DNA from: Pseudomonadota bacterium
Lineage (GTDB): Bacteria > Pseudomonadota > Gammaproteobacteria > Burkholderiales > JABEVD01
Assembly (NCBI GenBank): GCA_021848825.1
Contig: JAJZTQ010000001.1
Location: 304,446 to 338,666 of the forward strand
DNA length: 34,221 nucleotides
Reading direction: 5' to 3'
A program made the translations under genes and the position numbers. Shown here one piece after another: positions 24,915-34,221 of the stretch (position 1 is the first letter of the stretch; the number at the start of each line of letters is the position of its first letter). The notes beneath the pieces are model-generated. The model ran no database searches and had not been told where the DNA came from. It saw nothing but the letters and a program-made list of their open reading frames with translations.

Positions 24915-25543
24915 ACAAGGCTGCAAGACAGGCGATATTCGAGCGCTTCAGGGCTGCCAATCCCCACCCCACGACGGAACTCGAGCACAAGTCTCCATTT
25001 GAACTCCTGATCGCTGTGATCCTTTCAGCCCAGGCAACGGACAAGGGGGTGAATCTCGCCACGAAAAATCTTTTCCGGCTCGCCGACTCCCCCCAAAAAA
25101 TGCTCGATCTCGGGCTCGAAGGGCTGAAGGCGCAGGTCAGGACCATAGGGCTTTACCAGGCCAAATCGAAGCACATCATCGAAACCTGCAAGATCCTGTC
25201 GGAAAAGCATCACGGCGAAGTGCCGAAGACCCGTGAGGAACTGGAGGCGCTTCCCGGCGTCGGCAGAAAAACGGCGAACGTGATCCTCAATACCGCCTTC
25301 GGCGTGCCCGTCATCGCCGTCGACACGCATATTTTCAGGGTTTCCAACAGGACAGGCATCGCGCCGGGAAAGAACGTGCTGGAAGTCGAGAAGGCCCTGA
25401 TGAAGGCTGTTCCCGCCGAATTCAGGCACGATGCCCATCACTGGCTGATCCTTCACGGACGCTATGTCTGCAAGGCCAGGAAGCCGGAGTGCCCTCGCTG
25501 CATCATCAGCGATCTCTGCGAATACAAGGGAAAGACGATCTGA
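24911..25543 (+). CDS. nth: Endonuclease III (Fe-S DNA glycosylase/AP lyase)
   Basis: The 210-residue enzyme removes oxidised pyrimidines and nicks abasic sites. The helix-hairpin-helix [13 protein letters not shown] contains catalytic Lys120, and [14 protein letters not shown] holds Asp138. The [4Fe-4S] cluster ligands are Cys187, 194, 197 and 203 in the C-X6-C-X2-C-X5-C pattern. All catalytic residues are present. The start at 24911 is set by the ATGA overlap with rnfE; an open frame upstream is a shadow of rnfG and rnfE. It overlaps the following gene by one base (TGATG). Confidence 0.97.
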   Translation: MNKAARQAIFERFRAANPHPTTELEHKSPFELLIAVILSAQATDKGVNLATKNLFRLADSPQKMLDLGLEGLKAQVRTIGLYQAKSKHIIETCKILSEKHHGEVPKTREELEALPGVGRKTANVILNTAFGVPVIAVDTHIFRVSNRTGIAPGKNVLEVEKALMKAVPAEFRHDAHHWLILHGRYVCKARKPECPRCIISDLCEYKGKTI

Positions 25544-25941
25544 TGTTCACGCCTACGAGAGAGGAAGTCAGGCGATTCTTCCACGAAACATGGCGAAAAA
25601 GGGATTCGGTATTGGCGGGCATCGAAAGCATGGCCCTCGACATCATGCTCGCTCACCCGCAATACCATCCCATTCTGGAGCATCCCGAGGCTGCCGAGGA
25701 ACTGGAAGAAAATCCTTTCCTGCACATGAGCCTTCATCTCGCCCTTGCCGAACAGCTCTCCATCGACCAGCCAGGGGGGATCGGTCTACGCTACAGAAAA
25801 GCGCTCGAAAGAACAGGAGACGTACATTCTGCGTTGCATGTCCTGATGAGCTGCCTGGAGGAAATGCTGATGCATGCCCAGCAGGAAAAGAGCCCTCCTG
25901 ATCCTGACCGCTATTTCGAATGCCTGGACAGGATGAGATGA
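25543..25941 (+). CDS. DUF1841-family protein
   Basis: The 132-residue protein reads [20 protein letters not shown], with [35 protein letters not shown] and [20 protein letters not shown]. This pattern is that of the DUF1841 family, a small soluble helical protein of unknown function common in beta- and gammaproteobacteria. Conserved His residues in FLHMSLH and [20 protein letters not shown] might bind metal, but that is speculation. It is coupled to nth upstream (TGATG) and to the CheB-like gene downstream (ATGA). Confidence 0.88.
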   Translation: MFTPTREEVRRFFHETWRKRDSVLAGIESMALDIMLAHPQYHPILEHPEAAEELEENPFLHMSLHLALAEQLSIDQPGGIGLRYRKALERTGDVHSALHVLMSCLEEMLMHAQQEKSPPDPDRYFECLDRMR

Positions 25942-26615
25942 CCGAAATCCGGAATCCCGCTTCCGGCAGAATCGATCTGCTGCAGCCCTGTCATTCTGCC
26001 GACGTCATTCTCCCTTTCGATCCCCAGCCCGAAATCGCAGCCGGAAAGATCATTTTCGTCGGCGCATCGACGGGCGGAACCGAGGCGATCAAGGTTTTCC
26101 TTCAGGGCCTGCCCAAGCGTTGCCCGCCCGTCCTCATCGCCCAGCACATGCCGGAAGCCTTCACGAAGCCTTTTGCAGAGCGGCTGAACGGGCTTTGCAG
26201 CCTGAAGGTCGCCGAGGCGATGCAGGGAGAACGGGCCTTGCCCGGACATGCCTATATCGCGCCGGGACATTCCCATCTGCTTGCCAGGCGTCAGGGAGCA
26301 GGGTATTTCATCGAACTCAACCAGGGGCCACCGGTCAACAGGCATCGGCCTTCGGTCGACGTGCTTTTCCGCTCCGCAGCGAATTGTGCAGGCAAGAACG
26401 CGGTCGGCGTCATCCTCACGGGGATGGGAAAGGATGGCGCGCAGGGCATGCTGGAGATGAAGAAAAGCGGCGCCTACAATTTCGCGCAGAGCGAGGCGAG
26501 CTGCGTGGTGTTCGGCATGCCGAAGGAAGCCATCTTGTCGGGCGGCGTCGACGAGATTTCCCCTCTGGAAGAAATGGCGCGCCGAGTGCTGCAGCATCTG
26601 GGCGTCTTTCGGTGA
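25938..26615 (+). CDS. Receiver-less CheB-type protein-glutamate methylesterase
   Basis: The 225-residue protein consists of about 35 unclassified residues and then a complete CheB catalytic domain. The catalytic triad is visible: Ser44 in [12 protein letters not shown], His70 in [18 protein letters not shown] and Asp166 in [46 protein letters not shown] and FGMPKEAI are also conserved. Standard CheB has an N-terminal receiver domain that inhibits the esterase until phosphorylated; it is absent here, so the enzyme may be constitutive or regulated in another way. No chemoreceptor, cheR, cheA or cheW gene is nearby. It overlaps its neighbours by 4 nt on each side. Confidence 0.88.
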   Translation: MTEIRNPASGRIDLLQPCHSADVILPFDPQPEIAAGKIIFVGASTGGTEAIKVFLQGLPKRCPPVLIAQHMPEAFTKPFAERLNGLCSLKVAEAMQGERALPGHAYIAPGHSHLLARRQGAGYFIELNQGPPVNRHRPSVDVLFRSAANCAGKNAVGVILTGMGKDGAQGMLEMKKSGAYNFAQSEASCVVFGMPKEAILSGGVDEISPLEEMARRVLQHLGVFR

Positions 26616-27415
26616 AAAAGCATTACGAGAATTTTCCGGTCGCCTCCATCGTCTTGCCGAAACGGTTCAGAAGGCCGGTCGGGATCATCTATTCCTTCGC
26701 CAGAAATGCAGACGACTTCGCAGACGAAGGAGAGAGAAGCAACGAAGCGCGCCTCGAACTCCTGAATGGATACCGATCGGAACTCGACAAAATAGCGAAA
26801 GGGATCGAATCAGACGACCCGCTTTTCATCGCGATCGGGGAAATCATCAGGCAGCATGACCTGCCCATCCAGTTTTTCCGCGATCTGCTGGATGCCTTCT
26901 CGCAGGATGTCGAAAAGAAAAGCTATGAAGATTTCGAGACGCTTCTGCACTATTGCAGAAGATCAGCAAACCCGGTCGGGAGGCTGCTCATCTGTCTCTA
27001 CGGCATCGACTCGGAAGAAAACAGGGCCTGGTCCGACCATATCTGCACCAGCCTGCAGCTCATCAACTTTCTTCAGGATGTCGCCGTCGATCTTGCAATG
27101 GGCAGGGTTTATCTCCCGGCAGACGAGATTGAAAGCTTCGGCCTTTCGAAATTGAGCGCTGAAGATCCTGCCTGGCAGCCTTTCATGAAGCATCAATCAG
27201 AGCGCGCCAAAGCCATGATGCTCGAAGGCGCGCCGCTTGCCGGCAAGATGAAGGGGAGGCTCGCCTTCGAAATGAGGCTGATCATCCTGGGCGGCCTCCG
27301 GATCTTAGAGAAGCTCGAAAACAATCAATGGGATGTGTTCGAAAAGAGACCCAGGCTCGAAAAAGCGGACTGGCTGGTGATGATCTTTCGGGCGATTTTC
27401 AATGATCATTCCTGA
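26612..27415 (+). CDS. hpnC: HpnC-like squalene/phytoene synthase-family enzyme
   Basis: The 267-residue protein starts with a GTG and reads [40 protein letters not shown], which is characteristic of HpnC. The first Asp-rich motif is DDFAD (34-38). The second is in [20 protein letters not shown] (QDVAVD 155-160), and [13 protein letters not shown] lies between. In the HpnCDE route HpnD makes presqualene diphosphate, HpnC converts it to hydroxysqualene and HpnE reduces it to squalene for hopanoids. HpnD, HpnE and squalene-hopene cyclase are not in this window, so the gene is separated from the pathway here. It overlaps the CheB-like gene by 4 nt and the DUF3025 gene by 14 nt. Confidence 0.87.
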   Translation: MKKHYENFPVASIVLPKRFRRPVGIIYSFARNADDFADEGERSNEARLELLNGYRSELDKIAKGIESDDPLFIAIGEIIRQHDLPIQFFRDLLDAFSQDVEKKSYEDFETLLHYCRRSANPVGRLLICLYGIDSEENRAWSDHICTSLQLINFLQDVAVDLAMGRVYLPADEIESFGLSKLSAEDPAWQPFMKHQSERAKAMMLEGAPLAGKMKGRLAFEMRLIILGGLRILEKLENNQWDVFEKRPRLEKADWLVMIFRAIFNDHS

Positions 27416-28166
27416 ATCGGAAATGTTCAGGCATGTGAGGGAGCGGGCCGGAACGGGCTTCTGGGAAGGCTGGCCTGATTGCGACACCCTGACCGAAATG
27501 GCAAAGGGACTGACCAACAGCAGGGGCAGACAGATCCTTTTCGTCGATGACGAAGGACGGGATTACGAAAGCCGGATCTATCTGAAGGGGGAAATCCAGA
27601 CAAGAAAAAATTCCTGTCACGATCTCTTCAACGCGCTCGTCTGGATGACGTTTCCGAAAGCGAAGGCCTGTCTGAACAGCATCCATTTCCATGAAATGGC
27701 GAAGGAAGCCGGACATCGCGGCAAGGCGAGAGACATTGCCACGCATTTCGACGAATCGGGGGTCATTGTCGCGACGAGCGACGAAGCCCTCTCGGCAAAG
27801 CTCCAGAATTTCGAATGGCATTCCCTTTTCTGGGAAAACAGGCGGAAAGTGCTGGAAGAAATGCGCTTCTTCATGTTCGGCCACGGTCTCCTTGAAAAAG
27901 CGCTTTCACCCTTCATGGGATTGACGGGAAATGGCCTCGTTTTTCCGGTAGAAAAACAATTCTTTTCCAGATCTTTGAATGCCCAGCTCGCGATTCTCGA
28001 CGAATCTTTCGAGATCCGCTATTCGAAAATAGAAAAAACGAGAGATTTTTCCCCTGTCCCGCTACTGGGCTATCCGGGATGGATGACGGAAAACAGCGAA
28101 GAAGCCTTCTATCTGAACGAATCCTATTTCCGCAAGGGAAGAAGATCAGGAATGGGCAGGTTTTAG
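27402..28166 (+). CDS. DUF3025-family protein
   Basis: The 254-residue protein contains ESRIYLKGEIQTRKNSCHDL followed by FNALVWMTFPKAKACLN, the hallmark of DUF3025, a family of unknown function in beta- and gammaproteobacteria. Other features are HFDESGVIVATSDEALSAKL, FMFGHGLLEKALSPFMGLTG and PLLGYPGWMTEN near the end. No signal peptide or membrane helix is evident. The ATG at 27402 lies within the end of hpnC, making this the last coupled gene of the run. Its last 21 nt are antisense to the end of a possible small membrane peptide gene. Confidence 0.85.
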   Translation: MIIPESEMFRHVRERAGTGFWEGWPDCDTLTEMAKGLTNSRGRQILFVDDEGRDYESRIYLKGEIQTRKNSCHDLFNALVWMTFPKAKACLNSIHFHEMAKEAGHRGKARDIATHFDESGVIVATSDEALSAKLQNFEWHSLFWENRRKVLEEMRFFMFGHGLLEKALSPFMGLTGNGLVFPVEKQFFSRSLNAQLAILDESFEIRYSKIEKTRDFSPVPLLGYPGWMTENSEEAFYLNESYFRKGRRSGMGRF

Positions 28167-28247
28167 CAGCCTTTCTTCTATCCATACCATCAGCATCAGC
28201 ACGATGAACTGGACGAAAAGCCCGAGCAGGATTTCGATGTTGAACAT
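28146..28247 (-). CDS. Possible 33-residue single-helix membrane peptide
   Basis: The minus strand encodes a 33-residue peptide beginning MFNIEILLGLFVQFIVLMLM, followed by VWIEERLLKPAHS. It is one long hydrophobic helix (about 4-23) with an acidic-basic C-terminal end, the form of known small bacterial membrane proteins. GGGAGA lies about 8 nt before the ATG. That site can pair with TCTCC upstream (arms 28253-28257 and 28265-28269), a weak 5-bp stem. It lies after the L,D-transpeptidase gene in the same direction, and its 3' end overlaps the DUF3025 gene antisense by 21 nt. No family is recognised, and chance cannot be excluded at this length. Confidence 0.4.
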   Translation of the reverse strand: MFNIEILLGLFVQFIVLMLMVWIEERLLKPAHS

Positions 28248-28302
28248 GCCATTCTCCCAAGTTTGGAGAGGCAAATGTTACCCGGACAACATTAAAGAAA
28301 TA

Positions 28303-30099
<1,797 letters not shown>

Positions 30100-30114
30100 G
30101 GCGTCCCCTTCTGA

Positions 30115-31683
30115 TCACTCCCATTCTATGGTGGCGGGGGGCTTTCCTGAAATGTCGTAAACCACGCGGTTGATTCCTCGCACCTCGTTGATGATGCGGT
30201 TGGAAACCTTTCCGAGGAGCGAATGGGGAAGCTCGGCCCAATGCGCAGTCATGAAATCCTGGGTCTGCACTGCGCGCAGGGCGACGACATGCTCGTAAGT
30301 CCTGCCATCCCCCATCACGCCCACCGATCGGACCGGGAGGAAAACCGCGAAAGCCTGCGAAACCTTGTCGTACCAGCCCGAAGCATGCAATTCCTCGATG
30401 AAGATCGCATCGGCAAGCCTCAGGATGTCGGCGTATTCGGCCCTGACTTCCCCCAGTATCCGCACCCCGAGCCCGGGGCCGGGGAAGGGGTGTCTGAAAA
30501 CCATTTCCTGCGGAAGGCCGAGGGCGAGCCCCAATTCCCTGACTTCGTCCTTGAAAAGTTCCCTCAAGGGTTCGAGCAGCTTGAGATGCAGCGTATCCGG
30601 CAATCCGCCCACATTGTGGTGCGACTTGATGGCATGCGCCTTCTTGGTCTTCGCCCCGGCAGACTCGATGACATCCGGGTAGATGGTGCCCTGAGCGAGC
30701 CATTTCACGTTCGGCAGGTTTTTCGCTTCATTCTGGAATACCTCGACGAATTCCCGCCCGATGATCTTCCTCTTCTGCTCGGGATCCGTGACGCCCGAAA
30801 GATGCTTCATGAACGTTCCGGATGCATCGGCATGGATCACCCGAACGCCCAGGTTTTCGGAAAAGGTCTGCATCACCTGTTTCGCCTCATTGAGCCTGAG
30901 CAGGCCATTGTCGACGAAAACGCAGGTCAGTCTGTCTCCTATCGCCCGATGAAGGAGCGCCGCGACGACGGAGGAATCCACTCCGCCTGACAAACCGAGC
31001 AGCACTTCCTCTTCCCCCACTGCCGAGCGGACCTTCGCGATCGCCTCCTCGACATAATCCGGCATGTTCCAGTCGAATCCTATGCCGCATATATCGTGGA
31101 CGAAGCGGGAAATGATCTCCTTTCCCTTCAGCGTATGCGTGACTTCAGGATGGAACTGCAATGCATAATATTTCCTGGATTCATTCGCCATGCCGGCGAT
31201 GGGGGTGGCCGCATTGGATGCGATCACCTTGAATCCGGGCGGGAGCACCGTCACCTTGTCGCCATGGCTCATCCAGACGTCTATGAACGCTCGTCCCTCC
31301 TGGTCGACCCTGTCCTCGATGTCTGACAGCAGCGCGCTGTGCCCCTGGCATCTCACTTCGGCATAGCCGAATTCCCTGATCCTGCCCATTTCGACTTCCC
31401 CGCCGAGCTGGGCCGCCATGGTCTGCATGCCGTAGCAGATGCCGAGCACAGGCAGTCCCAGCTGGAAGACGATGTCCGGCGCCCGCATCGTGCTTTCTTC
31501 CGTCACGGATTGCGGCCCGCCTGAAAGGATGATGCCCGAAGGGGAAAAATGCCTGATGAACGCCTCGTCCACATCGCAGGGATGCAGTTCGCAATACACA
31601 TTCGTCTCACGCACCCTTCTCGCGATAAGCTGTGAATACTGCGATCCGAAGTCGAGGATCAGGATTTTCTGGTGAGCAGTCAT
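30115..31683 (-). CDS. guaA: GMP synthase (glutamine-hydrolysing)
   Basis: The 522-residue enzyme converts XMP to GMP. The N-terminal class I glutaminase has [25 protein letters not shown], the nucleophile Cys83 in [16 protein letters not shown], and the His-Glu of [10 protein letters not shown]. The ATP pyrophosphatase domain has the PP-loop [20 protein letters not shown]. The dimerisation domain has HHNVGGLP and [12 protein letters not shown] and ends in [10 protein letters not shown]. The ATG follows the guaB stop codon directly with no spacer (TAAATG), and no ribosome site is obvious, so it probably depends on translational coupling to guaB. Confidence 0.98.
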   Translation of the reverse strand: MTAHQKILILDFGSQYSQLIARRVRETNVYCELHPCDVDEAFIRHFSPSGIILSGGPQSVTEESTMRAPDIVFQLGLPVLGICYGMQTMAAQLGGEVEMGRIREFGYAEVRCQGHSALLSDIEDRVDQEGRAFIDVWMSHGDKVTVLPPGFKVIASNAATPIAGMANESRKYYALQFHPEVTHTLKGKEIISRFVHDICGIGFDWNMPDYVEEAIAKVRSAVGEEEVLLGLSGGVDSSVVAALLHRAIGDRLTCVFVDNGLLRLNEAKQVMQTFSENLGVRVIHADASGTFMKHLSGVTDPEQKRKIIGREFVEVFQNEAKNLPNVKWLAQGTIYPDVIESAGAKTKKAHAIKSHHNVGGLPDTLHLKLLEPLRELFKDEVRELGLALGLPQEMVFRHPFPGPGLGVRILGEVRAEYADILRLADAIFIEELHASGWYDKVSQAFAVFLPVRSVGVMGDGRTYEHVVALRAVQTQDFMTAHWAELPHSLLGKVSNRIINEVRGINRVVYDISGKPPATIEWE

Positions 31684-33144
31684 TTAATCGACATGGTAGT
31701 TGGGCGCTTCCTTGGTGATCTGCACGTCGTGGACGTGGGATTCCTTGATGCCCGAACCCGTGATTTCCACGAATTCCGCTTTCTCGTGCATGTCCGCTAT
31801 GGTGCCGCAGCCGAGATAGCCCATGCTCGCGCGAAGTCCGCCCATCAGCTGGTGGATCACGGCGAGCACGCTTCCCTTGTAGGGAACCCTGCCTTCCACG
31901 CCTTCAGGCACCAGCTTGTCCGAATTGATTTCGGACTCCTGGAAATAGCGGTCGCTCGAACCCTGCTGCATGGCGCCAAGCGAACCCATTCCCCGGTATG
32001 ACTTGTAGGACCTTCCCTGGAAAAGCTCTATTTCCCCCGGCGCTTCTTCCGTTCCAGCGAAAAGGCCGCCGAGCATCACGCAGTCCGCGCCTGCAGCGAT
32101 CGCCTTGGAAATATCTCCGGAAAAGCGTATGCCGCCGTCGGCGATCACAGGCACCCCGGTTCCCTTCAATGCGTCCGAAACGTTCTGTATTGCCGTCACC
32201 TGGGGAACGCCCACGCCAGCCACGATCCTGGTGGTACAGATCGATCCGGGGCCGATGCCCACCTTCACGCCGTCCGCGCCATGATCCATCAGCGCTTTCG
32301 CGGCAGATGCCGTCGCGATGTTCCCGCCTATCACCTGCGTATTCGGATAACGCTTCTTGACCCAGTTGACCCGATCGAGCACGCCCTGCGAATGGCCATG
32401 CGCCGTATCCACGATGAGTACGTCCACCCCCGCCTCGATCAATGCCTCTGCGCGCTCTTCGCTGCCTTCGCCCACCCCGATTGCAGCGCCCACCCTGAGG
32501 CGTCCGAGATCGTCCTTGCAGGCGAGAGGATGCTCGCTCGACTTCATGATGTCCTTGACCGTGATGAGGCCTTTCAATTCGAAATCGTCGTTGACGACGA
32601 GCACACGCTCCAGGCGGTACTTGTGCATCAGCGCCATCGCTTCTTCGCGGCTTGCCCCCTCCCTCACCGTCACGAGCCTTTCCTTGGGTGTCATGATGTT
32701 CCGGATGGGCTGATCGAGATTGGTTTCGAACCTCAGGTCGCGATTCGTGATGATGCCCACGACGCGGCTCCCATCGACGACAGGAAGACCTGAAATCTTG
32801 TGCTGCCGGGTGAGATTCAAGACATGTCGAACGCTCATGTCCTGGGAAATCGTGATCGGATCCTTGACCACACCGCTTTCGAAGCGCTTCACCTTGGAGA
32901 CTTCCATGGCCTGCGCCTTGACGTTCATGTTCTTGTGGATGATGCCTATCCCGCCCTCCTGCGCAAGCGCGATGGCAAGCCTGGATTCCGTGACGGTATC
33001 CATGGCTGCCGAAAGCAGCGGAATATTGAGATTGATTTCGCAGGAGAGCCTGGTCGTCAGGGTGACGTCGCGTGGCAGGATGGTCGAGTGCGCCGGAATC
33101 AGCAATACATCGTCAAAGGTGAATGCCTTCTGAACCACTTTCAT
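31684..33144 (-). CDS. guaB: IMP dehydrogenase
   Basis: The 486-residue enzyme oxidises IMP to XMP, the first step of the guanine branch. The N-terminus is [20 protein letters not shown]. Two CBS domains fill about 95-205. The catalytic loop [18 protein letters not shown] has Cys303, and [20 protein letters not shown] plus [10 protein letters not shown] complete the barrel. GGGGA stands 7 nt before the ATG. A promoter with a consensus -10 lies 26-54 nt upstream. It forms an operon with guaA. Confidence 0.98.
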   Translation of the reverse strand: MKVVQKAFTFDDVLLIPAHSTILPRDVTLTTRLSCEINLNIPLLSAAMDTVTESRLAIALAQEGGIGIIHKNMNVKAQAMEVSKVKRFESGVVKDPITISQDMSVRHVLNLTRQHKISGLPVVDGSRVVGIITNRDLRFETNLDQPIRNIMTPKERLVTVREGASREEAMALMHKYRLERVLVVNDDFELKGLITVKDIMKSSEHPLACKDDLGRLRVGAAIGVGEGSEERAEALIEAGVDVLIVDTAHGHSQGVLDRVNWVKKRYPNTQVIGGNIATASAAKALMDHGADGVKVGIGPGSICTTRIVAGVGVPQVTAIQNVSDALKGTGVPVIADGGIRFSGDISKAIAAGADCVMLGGLFAGTEEAPGEIELFQGRSYKSYRGMGSLGAMQQGSSDRYFQESEINSDKLVPEGVEGRVPYKGSVLAVIHQLMGGLRASMGYLGCGTIADMHEKAEFVEITGSGIKESHVHDVQITKEAPNYHVD

Positions 33145-33169
33145 CGTTTTATCCCCTGCGCAAAGCCGT

Positions 33170-33198
33170 ATTATACGCTTTCGGCCAAGACTGGTAAA
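33170..33198 (-). promoter_or_regulatory. Promoter of guaBA
   Basis: On the minus strand TTTACC (33198-33193) is followed after 17 nt by TATAAT (33175-33170). The -10 is perfect and the -35 matches four of six. The start near 33163 leaves a leader of about 19 nt. The bases after the -10 (ACGGC) are moderately G+C-rich, as in stringently controlled promoters, but that is only suggestive. Confidence 0.6.
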
Positions 33199-33210
33199 CG
33201 AGGTCGGCGT

Positions 33211-33531
33211 TCAGTCCCAGCGGTCGTCCCTGACCTGGACGATCTCTTTTTCCACCCTGACAGGAAATTTGTATACCGGCTCGTAGGCCGGGGCGGTCAG
33301 CGCTTCCCCGGTTTTGATGGAAAAGCGCGCGCCATGCCTGGGACAAATCACTTCATCTCCTTCGACACAGCCGCTTGCAAGCTCTCCTCCATCATGGGTG
33401 CAGACGTCTTCTATGGCGTAGAATCCGTCATCCAGCCTGTAGACTGCGATCTGTACTCCTTCTATTTCGACGACCCTCGGTTTCCCAGCCTCGAATGCTT
33501 CAACCCTTGCGACATCCACCCACTCGCTCAT
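33211..33531 (-). CDS. Rieske [2Fe-2S] ferredoxin
   Basis: The 106-residue protein is a small soluble Rieske domain like NirD or BphF-type ferredoxins. The cluster ligands are Cys44 and His46 in VCTHDGGELASG and Cys63 and His66 in ICPRHGARFSIKTGEAL. No membrane anchor is present, and the two structural Cys of high-potential bc1 Rieske proteins are missing, as expected for this type. It overlaps the Nfu gene upstream by 4 nt (ATGA). Its position after Nfu and SufU-like genes suggests that it belongs to, or is matured by, the Fe-S assembly cluster; its redox partner is unknown. Confidence 0.92.
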   Translation of the reverse strand: MSEWVDVARVEAFEAGKPRVVEIEGVQIAVYRLDDGFYAIEDVCTHDGGELASGCVEGDEVICPRHGARFSIKTGEALTAPAYEPVYKFPVRVEKEIVQVRDDRWD

Positions 33532-34064
33532 ACTGCCACCACCTCGATTTCAGGTTCTATCGTTCTGACAAGATTGCCTATGGCGGAAAGTGTTCCTGCA
33601 AGCGAAGTCGGGCAGCTGCCGCAGGCGCCATAGTAGCGTATTGCCAGCACATTGCCTTCCAACCCGACTATCTGCAGATCTCCTCCGTCCCCCATGAGTG
33701 CGGGCCTGATCTGCTCGTCGAGCAGATTCCTGATCGCGAAGAGTCTGGGATCCTCGTTGTCGATGGGCGCCGATTCTGCGCGGGCGGGCATCTCCGCCGC
33801 TTTCGCTTCCCTGATCGGCTGGGCGATTTTTCTCACCAGATCCGGCCAGTCGGCTTCCCCATCCTGCGTCACCGTGATCCAGTTGTCCATGTAGAACACG
33901 TTCGAAACATGCGGAATATCGAAGAGCCTGGACGCGAGTTCGTCGCCTGCAGCTTCCTCCCGGCTCGCATAGCTCTTCGCAGCGCCCCAGGCGATCCTGT
34001 CCTTCAGCACGAATTTCACCGCGTTCGGGTTCGGCGTGTCTTCTATTTCGGCGATCTTCGGCAT
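33528..34064 (-). CDS. Nfu-type Fe-S cluster carrier protein
   Basis: The 178-residue protein has an Nfu N-terminal scaffold domain (EIEDTPNPNAVKFVLKDRI, LFDIPHVSNVFYMDNWITVT; about 1-90) and a NifU C-terminal domain (about 105-178). The latter has LLDEQIRPALMGDGGDLQIV and the cluster motif CGSC (Cys148, Cys151). Such proteins take [4Fe-4S] clusters from the assembly scaffold and deliver them to target enzymes. The ATG at 34064 (MPKIAEIE) has AAGGA upstream; an in-frame ATG at 34100 would lie inside the preceding gene. It starts 1 nt after the stop of the SufU-like gene. Confidence 0.93.
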   Translation of the reverse strand: MPKIAEIEDTPNPNAVKFVLKDRIAWGAAKSYASREEAAGDELASRLFDIPHVSNVFYMDNWITVTQDGEADWPDLVRKIAQPIREAKAAEMPARAESAPIDNEDPRLFAIRNLLDEQIRPALMGDGGDLQIVGLEGNVLAIRYYGACGSCPTSLAGTLSAIGNLVRTIEPEIEVVAV

Positions 34065-34065
34065 G

Positions 34066-34221
34066 TCATTCCTTTTCGGTGGAAACCGTATCTTCCGCAT
34101 TCAATGCCGCATGCAAGGTATGCCAGGGCAATATCGCGCATTTCACCCGGGACGGCAGATCCCGAACCCCGGCAAACACCTTCAGCCGCCCGAGATGATG
34201 CTCCCCTTCGGGATCCAGTGT
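34066..34221 (-). CDS. SufU/IscU-like Fe-S scaffold protein, C-terminal fragment (5' end outside window)
   Basis: The minus strand from the window edge is open for 51 codons to a TGA at 34068-34066. The fragment contains LGRLKVFAGVRDLPSRVKCA followed by ILPWHTLHAAL. This is the C-terminal signature of SufU/NifU-like scaffolds (…GVR.FP.RVKCA.L.WHTL..AL), including the third cluster or zinc-ligand Cys. With the Nfu and Rieske genes directly downstream, a SUF-type cluster probably continues past the right edge of the window. Only the last third of the protein is visible, so SufU and IscU-type identities cannot be fully separated. Confidence 0.75.
   Translation of the reverse strand, partial: TLDPEGEHHLGRLKVFAGVRDLPSRVKCAILPWHTLHAALNAEDTVSTEKE

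Noticed and set aside
26120-26611. Extension of the hpnC frame upstream of its GTG
   Set aside because: It shadows the CheB-like gene; the HpnC motif begins right at the GTG start overlapping the cheB stop.

Overview
The window reads as chromosomal DNA of a Gram-negative member of the Pseudomonadota, most likely a betaproteobacterium (perhaps Nitrosomonadales; this is inference). The reasons are a long single-chain PurL, a quinone-linked class 2 PyrD, MlaA and other outer-membrane or periplasmic functions, an aat-bpt pair, a yciB-yciI-bolA-parvulin cluster, the rnfABCDGE-nth order known from E. coli rsx, and DUF1841, DUF3025 and HpnC genes. No rRNA, tRNA, CRISPR array or phage genes were seen.

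Layout. Positions 1-10.4 kb are housekeeping: the end of a PhoH-family ATPase, a type IV pilus/type II secretion-like ATPase with an elaborate N-terminus, the MlaA lipoprotein, the NAD(P)HX repair enzyme, purL, a membrane polyferredoxin related to CcoG, and a small membrane protein. Positions 10.45-13.7 kb are an accessory patch. It holds a long gene-free stretch, a small Arg/His-rich secreted protein, a REP-like repeat block, the deleted relic of a REP-associated (RAYT/IS200-like) transposase with inverted ends, a Phd-VapC-type toxin-antitoxin module with a readable promoter-operator, a second block of the same repeat core in inverted orientation, and a dienelactone-hydrolase-like gene. Positions 13.7-16.2 kb (minus strand) carry a GNAT gene and the yciB-yciI-bolA-parvulin operon, which ends in a clear intrinsic terminator. 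Positions 16.3-19.8 kb (plus) are the overlapping aat-bpt-pyrD-ald operon. Positions 20.0-28.2 kb (plus) are an eleven-gene run, rnfABCDGE-nth-DUF1841-cheB-like-hpnC-DUF3025, in which every junction after rnfA-rnfB overlaps. Positions 28.1-34.2 kb (minus) carry a possible 33-residue membrane peptide, an L,D-transpeptidase-fold protein, tadA, a DMT-family transporter, guaA, guaB, a Rieske ferredoxin, an Nfu-type Fe-S carrier and the end of a SufU/IscU-like scaffold gene.

How the genes fit together. Fe-S biology recurs: Rnf (RnfB, RnfC), Nth, the CcoG-like polyferredoxin, the Rieske protein, and the Nfu/SufU assembly proteins that would supply them. Nucleotide metabolism is also well represented (purL, pyrD, guaB, guaA), as is tRNA-linked chemistry (aat, bpt, tadA). 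The parts most worth a second look are the repeat-bracketed toxin-antitoxin segment at 11.5-12.75 kb, the repeat-rich N-terminus of the secretion-type ATPase, the Cys-rich tail of the polyferredoxin, and the receiver-less CheB gene inside the Rnf operon.
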